This document shows, piece after piece, positions 53,001 through 64,000 of a DNA stretch of 64,000 nucleotides. The notes below the pieces were generated by a model. That model did not search any database, had not been told where the DNA came from, and saw only the letters and a list, made by a program, of their open reading frames with translations. The DNA comes from Anoplolepis gracilipes. Lineage: Eukaryota > Arthropoda > Insecta > Hymenoptera > Formicidae. Location: NCBI RefSeq assembly GCF_047496725.1, contig NC_132981.1, forward strand, positions 11,596,001-11,660,000. The letters are read 5' to 3'. The position numbers were made by a program, and so were the translations under genes. Positions within the stretch are counted from its first letter, which is position 1, and each line of letters begins with the position of its first letter.

Positions 53001-55414
53001 TCGAAAATGCAAGGCGCAGAAAGTTTAGCCCCTTATGCTCGTCATAATGATGATACACACATAAATAAAAGTAGATAAATGATAAGAAAAGACGAAAGAA
53101 GCAAAAAAAGAAATGTACGCTAGCACATTAAGTTTTTAGAAAAAACTATTCAAATAGTGAAAATAATAAAAAGTAGTTGTGTGAGTTATCTAGTTGGTAG
53201 ATGACTTTGTTCGATGACTGTTTTAATGTACTCCGAAAAGAGGTCACTGACGAAGGAGCAGTTCTTATTATTATATTGTTATTGTCATTATTAGCAACGC
53301 TCTTCTAATTATTGTTACAAGCCGGTATTTAAAGACAAACGGCGAGAGCGCGACAGAACAGTCATCGCAAAACATAACTAGATGATTGCTCTGCTATTTA
53401 AAAAATTAATAAGATTATTAATTGAAAAAAATCAAATAAAAATAGTGAAAAATTACAGAAACGATCATTTGAAATTTTATTAAATTTAGAAACAAAAAAA
53501 AAAAAAAAAAAAAAAAAAAACAGGAAACCAATAATAATACATACATATAAACCAACCACAGGGGCTTTATTGGACTTTTTTTATTCTTTTCTGAATTTTT
53601 TGAACTTTTTATAGAATCTTTCTTTATATTTCTAAACATTCTAATAAATCTAGAAATTTTATTATAAAAAATGATTGTAATCTCTAAATAATTGTTTCTA
53701 ACAATAAGAGAGATATTATTACTCCGAGTTTATCATATTAATTTAATATCTGATCATTAGATATGTGAATCGTATTTATTGAACTGTTTTATAATTAACG
53801 GTAAATCTATCTTTAATTCTTCGTTTTTGTTCTATTTCAGAATAAATTTTATATATAAAGTCTTTTAATGTTATGTTTTACTAGATTTTTAAGATTCCTA
53901 CATATTATCAGATTTTTATTTTTATATTAAATACACGAATGTACGGACAATAGATGAGCTAAACAGAGCATTGATTCTGAGATTAAAGATAATCAATGAC
54001 TTAAGGATATACATTTGTATGATACTCTTCTCTCACTTATTGGAAACTGGAAACTTTTTAAATTTAGTTTAAATTAATCAGTTCTATTACCATGAAAAAA
54101 ATATTCCACATTTATTATGTATTTTTTAATTACACGCGCACGCGCGCGTACGTATACGCACATACATTATGAGAATTTTGATATATAAAATTGCATCTAA
54201 TTTTTGATATTATACAGTTACATATCTAACTTGCATTTATTATTAAATATACCTTTTATTTAATTTTTAATGTTAAATACTATAAAATTAAATCTTCTAA
54301 ATTTTTTCTGATAATATTTTTTTAAAAGATTGGGCTTTGAATTTATACATATATTTAGAGCGCAATAATTACAAAACTGTCTTGTATCATTAACACATAC
54401 ACTCGAAATACATATGAGATTTGTGCGCGAAAAGAAATGAGAATATATATAAAGCGAGAGGGGAAAAAAGATATTTAATATTATAGAACAATTTTTGTAT
54501 GGGAGACGGAAAGAAATAAGATGTATTTTCTTATTTGAAAGCATTAAATTTCCACATATCGTAACATTTTCTTAATCTTAACGTAAAGAGAGATAATGAT
54601 ATAATAAATTAAAAAGGGAATTGGTTTGCAAATAATAACGCGATTAATTTGTTTTAATAAAAGTTTTAATAAAATAATATTAAAATGATTAAATGATAAA
54701 AAAATAAGTATTTATTTATTTCATGTTTTTCTTTCATTTATATTCATTAAATTAGTTTCTTAATTATCTTAAATGTGTTTTTCTAATTTCTCGAACTCAA
54801 TCTCTCGAATTAAATTTTGTGACAAACTACGTTTTTTATTACGTATGTAACTCAAAATAAAATAAAAAAAAGTTTTATTATCTAAATAAATTTGCATTGA
54901 TTTAATACAAAAGTTAGATTTCATAAAGTTGGAAAAACAAATCGAAAACAAATTTAATAATAAAATAGTTATATAATAGAAGAAACGATTACAGATCAGT
55001 TGGATGTTATTTTATTGACTTATAGTTTTAAAATGATTAGGTATGTGTTTTAAATTATCATTTTAGAGAAATATCATAAAATCATGTCCTACTTTCTATC
55101 TTTCTCTTAAAGTTGGACCATCTTCTGTCTCTTATTACATAATGTTTCCGCTTATAAACTTACATATTTTCCTTTCTACTGATAAGAGAATCCTAAATTT
55201 TTAACATTTTAGAAATTTTTATCAGTTTTATTTACATTCTATATGTATTTTTGTTTTTTCTTTTATCTCCTTCTTATTTCTTATTCATTACATTTCGCTC
55301 TTTTTTTTCTCTTAATCTAACTCTCTGTATTTTTTTTCATTCGCATTTTATATTGTAACTATGTAATTTATATTCATATTGTGTGTGTTTTATATGTATT
55401 AATTACTGTAAAAA
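53001..55414. other. AT-rich noncoding DNA, no gene recognised
   Basis: Holds a possible fold-back element (53187-53383), an A27 run (53494-53520) and no supported exon. Confidence 0.5.
53187..53383. mobile_element. Possible small fold-back element
   Basis: Nested inverted repeats: ATCTAGTT near 53188 with AACTAGAT near 53376, and inside these CGATGACTGTT (53212-53222) with AACAGTCATCG (53357-53367). No clear target-site duplication, so MITE origin is only suggested. Confidence 0.3.
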
Positions 55415-55531
55415 GAGAAAGAGAGAGAAAGAGAGAGAGAGAGGAGTATCAGTGATTTCTTCTTTCGGAAACAAGTTGCAAGTTGTTGTGCGTAACTTTT
55501 CTAAAATTATGCACACGACACAAAACACACA

Positions 55532-55600
<69 letters not shown>
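55413..55600. repeat. (GA)n and (CA)n microsatellites
   Basis: GA units at about 55413-55442 and CA units at about 55523-55600, separated by 80 bp of unique DNA. Confidence 0.95.
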
Positions 55601-55603
<3 letters not shown>

Positions 55604-56220
55604 AACAGTAGCAACATAAAGAAAGGATGGCGCCCGTGTCCTTATATAATCCATAATGAAATTGTTTTATTTCAAAGTAAACTCTTTGTAATTAATAGAC
55701 AATTTGATTTTGATTTAATTATTTAGTATTTTTTTCTAAACACTTTTTAAAAGATTAATAAAAAATAAAAACAAGTATATAAATAAATAAAAATTAATAA
55801 AAATTAAAAAGTATATGACTGTTTAATTGGAAAAAATTGACAAATCAAATCAAATTACATATATATGTCTAATATAATTTTCAATTAAGAAAAATTATAT
55901 ATAAAAAATGCTAATCTTATATAACAAGTCCGAGAAAAGACTCGGGCGCTGCTATCCGCAAGTTAATTATCGTCGAATAAACAGCAGTATTTTACGAGCA
56001 TAAATAGTCAGGGGGATATTTCGCTGTGCACATTTAGTCTATACTCTCTCATCGCGAAAGACCGCGAACTTTCTCGCGCAATTCGCCTGGAACAACAGAA
56101 CCGCCTTTCTGAAGATCGCGATGAAGTTTGGTGGTGGTCGAAAGTTTTGCAAAAATCGCTGACAACGCGCTTCTCTATTCGTCCTTTTTCTTCCTCTCAG
56201 TTTTATCTCTTTCAATTGCA

Positions 56221-56246
56221 CTCTCTCTTTCTCTCACCTTTTGCCC

Positions 56247-56296
<50 letters not shown>

Positions 56297-56298
56297 TG
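56221..56298. repeat. (CT)n microsatellite
   Basis: CT-rich array with TTT and CCC interruptions, next to a GC-richer patch (about 56040-56200). Confidence 0.95.
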
Positions 56299-56969
56299 AT
56301 TTCCAGAGAAGAAAACTCCGTCATTCGATGCGACTCCGCAGCTGTTTGCTCGCGAAAAACAAACCAAAAACTTTTCCTTCAGCATTTGACTTATCCCTAT
56401 TCCTCTTTCGGTTTTGTTTGGAAGACGGATAAGAATTTTCATTAAGGCTTAAAGCTCCATGTGAAAATTTGATTTGTGATTTTTAAACATGTACTTTCAA
56501 CGAGACTGATTAAGGAAAATCACAAATTAAAAATTATAAAAAGAAATCAATCCTTTCTCAAAAGATTGAATATATATTGCTGTAATGTTATATTTGTAAT
56601 AAGTTGTGGTAAACAGTAAGGTTATATCAGCATAATTTGTGGCAAATTTTAATTAATCAAATTCACAAAAATCTGTACAAAATTTCTTCATTTTATTGTT
56701 AGTTATATTAATTAATTAATTTATTATTTTATAATGTACATTTTTTAAAAATTATTTAATTAATTAAAACCTAACCATCTATATACATATTTAACTAATT
56801 AATATTTTCTTATTTAAATTAAATGTTATTGTATTTTCATAAAATATAGGTTTATTTATTATAAATGCGAGGAAATTAATTGCATCTGTCGAATCGCAGA
56901 ATTGATCAAGTTTTCTCCGTATATTTTATCTCAATTAAATTAAACTTTTTTGCATTTATATTTTGTAAT

Positions 56970-56971
<2 letters not shown>

Positions 56972-57025
<54 letters not shown>

Positions 57026-57040
57026 CGCTTGCTCGCTCGT
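56972..57040. repeat. (CT)n-(GCTC)n compound microsatellite
   Basis: About 50 bp of TC passing into GCTC/GCTT units. Confidence 0.96.
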
Positions 57041-57887
57041 TTGTTCTTCTGTTATACGATAATTTTTACATTTTTTTATGGAATTATGCAAAGAAATAAT
57101 GTCAAATGACATTTTAATCTCCAACGATTCACGCACAAGAATCAAGGAGAATGTCGTATTTAACAATGCAAAGAAGAATAAAAAATTATTTTTTACGATA
57201 TATTTTTGACATGCATTCGATATTTAATCTCTTTCATATATTTGTCGATGTGCATGTCGAATTTATACTCGATTTATAATATCTTCTTCATCAATGTCGC
57301 TGTCTGATTGGTCATCTTCGTCGCACAGCTTATTGCTCTCGTGTAACTATTTGTCTAGCTAAAGATCTTCGAAAATTATCCTATGATGGGTAATTCGTCC
57401 CGCAATTAATCCCAAAAGGTGCAATCAATATTTGTATACTGATGTCTACAAAAGTTTATCAAAAAAGCTAAGTTTTATCGTATGTTTTATTTGAACCATA
57501 GATGATCCTGTATAACTTTTTCTTTTACATCGTATTTTATTCGCAAAATTCTTATGAAAAGTATATATAATCTATTATAAAATAAATATGTAACAATTAT
57601 ATGTATATTTATAATTTTGATTATATGTATATTTATAATTTCTGCTTTATTGATATAATTCTATTATTAAGTTTATTTATAATTCTATTTAATTCATAAA
57701 ATTATTGACGACATTATTTGAATACATACTTAAAATTTTATTATTATTCTCATTATAGTATTTTACTGTTAGTTTTAGAATCTTTATACATATATTTTTA
57801 TTAAAAAATTTATAAGAAATTTCTGAAGTTACGTCAGCTTCTTAGAATTTTAAAGGAAACGAATTAATATAATCAAAGAAAAAAAAA

Positions 57888-57888
<1 letters not shown>

Positions 57889-57942
<54 letters not shown>
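57889..57942. repeat. (TA)n microsatellite
   Basis: About 54 bp of TA with one TG interruption. Confidence 0.97.
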
Positions 57943-57944
<2 letters not shown>

Positions 57945-60900
57945 AAAGATATATGCATGCATATATGTGTATATATATGTATAATATGCATATAAGTGTG
58001 TGTACATACATATACATATGTATCTAAATATTTTGTTATCAGAAATAAAGAAACAAACGGACGATGAGGTCATTTTCGAAGATCTGATCTCAGCCGAACT
58101 TTATGCTGTTTCCCCTAAATCGTCTTGCACATTTAGTTACCCTAATTAAATCTCATAACTGCAAACATACATGATAAAATTATGATATTTTTATTTTATT
58201 ATTAAATTAATAATATTAAATAAACAGCACGATATAATCTTTCAATTCTCCACATTCTACAAAATTTCACAATTTGCGATATTTATATAATTGCGCACAA
58301 AGATTTTCCAATTACAGGAACATTTTCATGTTTAGATGCACAATATTTTATTCGCAAGAAAATTTTTTATCAAAAATTCTTTTTATCTATATGAGTTTAA
58401 ATAATATTTTTCGAGTTTTCAGAGTTTCGTAGTTATGAGTTTTGAATTAGGACACCAATATGGTGTGTGTGTGTGTGCAATGAGATCGCTATTATATTCT
58501 TCAAACATCCACGCGATGTACAGTTCAGATTTTATCCGAAGCGATGTTATACTCGAAGTCAATTACTCAATGTAAATCGATTCATGAAAGATATATGCAT
58601 AGTTTTTCTCGTATAATTTTCGATACATGCTATGTATTTTTATCCGCTATAGATGTGTAAACCAAGTATATCCATGGAATTGATTAAAAACTGTGCAAGC
58701 GCGAGCATTAATTTTTCCTATCAAAATTTCGAAAAGAAATTCTTATATTTGTCTTTTATATTTTTTGTACTCTTATAGTCATTATAATGACTGATATAAA
58801 ATAATCGACGTTATAATAAAAGTTATTACAAAGATTACTTTAACAAGTTATTAACGAGTTCAGGAATATGGAGAGATAAAAAAAAGAGAGAGACAAAATT
58901 TGTTAAATTTTATAATGTTATGAAAACAAATAAGTTAATAAAAAATTTAAATATTTTGATGTGTCTCTAATAACGTACTCAAGAATTTCAATGTTGGGAA
59001 TGTTGAAACTTTCGGAATACTGAACACAACACACACTGGAATCTTAATGCTTTCGCTTGTATAAAGAGATGCGGCGATACACTTAAAGGACCAGGAATGT
59101 TCCCCGGAACAAATTTTAATCAACAATTAAAAGCGGATTGTATAATTAAAACCACATTATAACACCCAATAATTTAAATCTTCTAACGAAAAATAGATAG
59201 ATTCATCATCTATTTGACTGAGACGTTATCCTGATCTACTTAATTGTAATGACCACTTAAACGCAGTAATTAACAGTGACGTAAAATATTTTGCTTAATC
59301 GCTCTCTCTCGTCTCACTTATCGCAACTTACTCTCCTCTAATCGTAATCACCCTGCATTAATCTCTATACTAATTTTTTAGCTGCTATTGCTCTAGAAAA
59401 CTATTCGTGTGTCTATGTAGCATTTAAAAATATGGGAATCAATATTGTGATAATATAATTAAATATATATTTGTTTCTATTTCTCTAAAAATAAGAAGAA
59501 AATTAATTTTCGCTATTTAATTTTGCATTTTTTCTTCAACTATAATTCTATCAAATTGCTTAAAATACAATGTTTGAAATACAATCGCAAGAGAAGTATG
59601 ACATTATTTGTTTCCAATGAGAATCATGTTTTGAATATTATTATTAGTATAAAATGAGTTTGGCTATGTTTTACTTTATAATAAGTTAAGAAACTTATTC
59701 GACTTAATAATCGAATAAATTATATTTCACAATTTTTTATTCCCATATTACGTATAATGTGTGTAACGTGCATGCGTCCTTCGTATGACAATACAGTTGC
59801 TATCCAAAGGACATGAATGTAAATCTAGGTGAAATGCATCAATCAACTATTGTACTTGTATTTATCTGAATTACATATTATTATGTTATGTACTTGGTAC
59901 ATAATAATATGAATATATATATTTGATAATTTCTCTCTACAATATATTTTTCTCTTTTGATGAATTTTGTTCTAAGTTATGTAAAAATAATAAATTTTAT
60001 TGATTTCGGCAATTACTTACAATGAAACATGTGTGATATATTGTATATATTCATTTGAAATCGAGTCTAATACAAGTATTAGAAATTAACAAATATTATT
60101 ACATAAAGTTTGACTCAATCAATAAAATTTGTTTTTTTAGACTAATATTTTCTGATATCTGTTTTGATATATAAAAATAAAATTTCAAAGTGTTTCATTT
60201 GATAGATTTGACTTCCGTGCCGTTTAAACTTGCTATGACTAATAACAATCAATTTTACATTAAAGTTTAAAACCCATTAAATGAGAAAATGAAAATTTTA
60301 TACATCAAATACAAAGTTTAACTAGTCAAATTTTACTAAGCTGCTTGATGCATTCACCATGCAATTTTCTTCGAAGTTTTCTTCGAATACAAAACAAAAA
60401 TTATTTTTCACCCTCGAAATGCTATATGTACTTTAACTATTGTCTAAAAATTCGCAAATTATACATTATTTTCAGAATAATGGCTTACTGTGAAAAAAAT
60501 TACAATAACAAACTTAATTTATCGGATAAATAAATTAACTCACACATTTATTATTAGAGAAATAAAATTCATGTCGAAAATTTACGACAAAAATAAATAT
60601 GTGAATATAAATTGTTTCACGATAAATGTTGAGAAGTATGGAATATCGAGGGCGAAAAATATCTTGCTTATATCGAAATAATCGAATTGTTGTTCAATGG
60701 AAAAATTGTGTGCTCTTTCTCTCAATTCTTTAGAAATGAGATGCAATGTAGTGTACTATCTCTTCATTAAATATTTAGATCTCTCTGTAATTTCTCCATA
60801 GTATCACTTATAATGTAATTATTCTTATATGTAATGCGTATATATGTTGTGTGCGTTGCACTCTACTTCTCTATTCTATACTTAATATTCTACGTAGTGA

Positions 60901-62271
60901 AATAGAAGAAAATATGGCGCGTGTAACGTAGATGAACATTGAATAATATTCGATGTTATCGCTAATGCTGATGTTACTGCTGACTAATGTCGTGTGTCGT
61001 TGTTATTTCGTAAATAATCAACATTAACCCTAAACAATATAAGATTATATATTGTTATTTCTTAATTTCGAAAGAAAATATTATAGATATATAATTCTAT
61101 AAAAATATATTATAAAAAAATTTATTAGAAATTATTATATCTATTATTATTAAATATTAATACTTATCACTTATCACTTATTGTTAGGTATATATATATA
61201 TATTTATTATCAAAACTTGGATAACATATTATTTGCTTTTATAAAATCCAAAATACGTTGAGTAAATAGAATAATTTCTTTAAAAAGAAAATCAATGAAA
61301 TTAGACATCTATATAGTGTAAGTAAAAATTGAATTTATAGTTAAGTTGTAAATTATATTGTTTAGGGATAATAATGCTCGTTGCCATGTCGCTAATACGA
61401 GAGAATCGTCGGAAAATTTCTGCAACTTGAGGAATTTTCCGCACGACAGCTTGATGTACTTAACAGTGAAAATGAAAAAAATTTAATTCTGACGCATATG
61501 ATGTTATATCATATTATATTATCTTGCGTCTCTCTCTCTTCATTTACTATCTCATCAATTATAATCATCTGTCGCTTCAATTATAATCATTATTTATTAT
61601 TATATGAATCGCAAACAATGAGATTAAAAAAAACATTTATATATTAAAACAAAATTATTCATAGAAAACTCGAAAATTTACATATTATTACATTAAAATG
61701 TGTGTCGAATATTTATTACTCACCGACAATCTCACATTTATATTAGATTTTATTAACATAAATAATCTTTTATTAATTTAAAAATACATTTTTTACTAAA
61801 TTTTATTACTTTAAAACAAAATTACAGTACGAGTTAGTTTTAGGAAGATCTTTATTATTTGATATCAATTTTTGTTAGTTTAACACGTGACTACTAGTGC
61901 CATTATTTGGAATTTTTATTCTTTATTCCTAACACCTTTAATACACGTATCGTATACTTAAAACAGATTCTATTATTTAAATTTCATAATTAATATTTAT
62001 TCCTCTATCTTTCTTTCTTAATCTTATTGTCAGTTCTTTTCTAAAAAGAAAAAAGCTTGCATCTTTTTCTCTATGGCCATACTTGTATCTCTGAAATATT
62101 CTCGGACTTGCTCAAATTATCTTACATTTGTCTCCCGTGTGCGTGCTGTATAGCATGTAGTATCTACTTATAAAACAACTGCATAACTTTTCACACACTA
62201 AAAAATCTAACACTTTCGCTCCCTTTTCCTTCAGCCACCCTAAACCAATTTTGCGCGGCATGTGACACGTG
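57943..62271. other. AT-rich noncoding DNA, no gene recognised
   Basis: Short TG run at about 58462-58478. No exon, RNA gene or element supported on either strand. Confidence 0.5.
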
Positions 62272-62289
62272 GTGTATGTGTGTGTCTGC

Positions 62290-62357
<68 letters not shown>
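62272..62357. repeat. (TG)n-(TA)n-(CA)n compound microsatellite
   Basis: TG, TA, then CA units in order. The TG and CA flanks are complementary, so the array can fold into a long hairpin. Confidence 0.97.
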
Positions 62358-64000
62358 CCCCAGACATGTCAAAAGAGGAGATACAGAAAGAGAAAACGAG
62401 TTAAGCTTACTCGATGATTCGTGTTTCATAGACTTTCGCGTGATGTAAAAAAAAAAAAAAAAAAAACAAACACTCTCTCGAAATAACGCAAAGGCTCATC
62501 CCGCACTTCAATGTACTAAATATTTAGCTAATACCGATCGATCTATTGGCTGATCTACCGTGAAGTGAAGTTAGTTTTTGTCTCACTTCGTGACTACCGC
62601 ATTTCGAGGGAACATATGAAGCGCAGATTGATTAAATAGAATAATATAGATAATCCATCAAATTTAATTAACGATCCATTGCATTTAATACAAACGTCTA
62701 TGGATAATGTAGACGTAGAGTATCTAAAATTATGGCTTACATGTACAATCGAAATAGGCAAGTAATAGAACGGAGTGGATATGTTCCTTTTTTTACGACA
62801 AAAAGAAAAAAAAAAAAAGAGAAAAATGCAACTACTACTTCATTATACTTCTTGCCTATTCGCATTATGTACGCACGGTGATATTTCGAATTTTCTACGC
62901 TGTATTTAGACTACATACAAATCGTATTTAACTTCAGCAGTCAAGAAGCGTTGAAGTCATGAATTAACTCCTCTTCACCGATTGTAGACTACGGAATCTC
63001 GTTGATCGCTCGATCGTTCCTCGAATCAATTGTTTTTGCTCTGTTATGTCATTCAAGGAACGCTCTATGCGGATCATAGATTGACGATAGAGCGGATAAA
63101 TTTCAAATGTGATTGATTCGTCAAGGAATAATAAATAGGACGGAGAAATGGAATAGTAAATAAACTTGAACAAATTCAGTTTGCATTACATTAACACATA
63201 TATCGTTACAGTAATTTGTATTACATTTGTACAGAAATTTAAAAAAAAGTATATATATATATATATATATACACATACACATATAATGCAATCAATAAAA
63301 AATTGAATAATTCAATTAATCTATATATCTAAAAAACCGTCAATTTTTTTTTTTTGATCAAGTTTAAAATTTTAATGACAACTGAAATTTTTGAAACTAC
63401 AAATCAATTATTCCGTTTCTCCATCTTCTTCGTGCGTCTAGTAAACAAATATTAATCCTTAATAATCAAGACAACTATTAAGAGGATAAAATCAGTAATA
63501 ATTCTTAAAAAGTGGAAATAACCTTGTTAAGTCCCAAATAGCGCCGAAAATTTTAAAGATCAAGACGGCAGACGTTATGTTTTTCTCATGTATATAAAAT
63601 CTCTAGGAACATCTCGACTTACATTTTAACTTGTTATCGTTTTTACAATAATAGTTTTATCGTAAAACCGTAACCGAAAGCGAATATACGACAAAAGGGA
63701 AGTTACAATATGCGCGGGTTTCTCACTTCCTCGAAAGATTCGTGTTTACGAAGAAGTTCCTAAATAGGTCCTTTAAGTCATAGATAAAGCCTTAAATAAA
63801 CTTCGAGGACCCTAGAGACATTTTGACATACAGATATTTGATATAAGAGCGAGGCAACATCTCGACGTATTAAATTGTATTATTAAATCTAAATCTTATG
63901 CAAATTCTTGGATCTATGAATTTTTATCTTTGGAACTGTAGATTGTTAAACTCTTAGATATTCGCGTCATAGGATTTATATAGATCCTCGAGAGAATTCT
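62358..64000. other. Noncoding DNA to the window end
   Basis: An A19 run (62448-62466), GC-richer patches at 62480-62600 and 62860-63150, and a TA run at 63249-63280. From 63540 on, short words such as CTAGAGACAT/CTAGGAACAT followed by YTYGACWTA recur loosely, without a clear repeat unit. Confidence 0.45.

Noticed and set aside
57285..57365. Short acidic frame on the - strand (CDEDDQSDSDIDEED), like the N-terminus of some piggyBac-type transposases.
   Set aside because: Only about 26 codons are open, no transposase body or inverted ends follow, and acidic low complexity is not diagnostic.

Overview
This is a gene-poor, strongly AT-rich stretch of an animal nuclear genome, dense in (CA)n, (GA)n, (AT)n and homopolymer runs. 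The one protein-coding gene I can support is complexin (cpx), read on the + strand as three spliced exons. Its peptide is nearly colinear with Drosophila complexin, including a C-terminal CAAX box. That, the repeat landscape and a miR-929 hairpin in an intron point to an insect, probably a hymenopteran such as an ant. The species is inference.

Layout. Positions 1-40556 contain no exon I can support. They lie 5' of the first visible cpx exon, which begins in mid-codon, so at least one coding exon lies further upstream. Most of this region is therefore probably a very large cpx intron. It holds microsatellites, two local tandem duplications (12.5-13.2 kb and 32.9-33.2 kb), a decayed repeat cluster at 3.9-5.4 kb, and scattered GC/CpG-richer islands that may be regulatory or untranslated exons. 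The cpx exons are 40557-40720, 47964-48093 and 49244-49317. The 7.2-kb intron between the first two carries a pre-miRNA hairpin at 44655-44727 that I recognise as mir-929. Positions 49318-64000 have no supported coding gene. The proximal part is probably cpx 3' UTR and alternative 3' sequence, and the rest is AT-rich and repeat-rich.

How it works together. Complexin is the small presynaptic protein that binds the assembled SNARE bundle, clamping spontaneous and promoting evoked vesicle fusion. The visible exons give the accessory helix, the central SNARE-binding helix (split by an intron exactly between its Lys and Tyr contacts), the glutamate-rich linker and the farnesylated tail. mir-929 would be co-transcribed from the same strand. 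Three points in the tail stand out. A consensus 5' splice site (GTAAGT) overlaps the Ser-Lys-Cys codons just before the CAAX box. Two codons equivalent to fly A-to-I editing sites are still editable. A 60-bp segment present twice downstream (51.04 and 52.62 kb) stays open in a shared frame and could be alternative terminal exon sequence.
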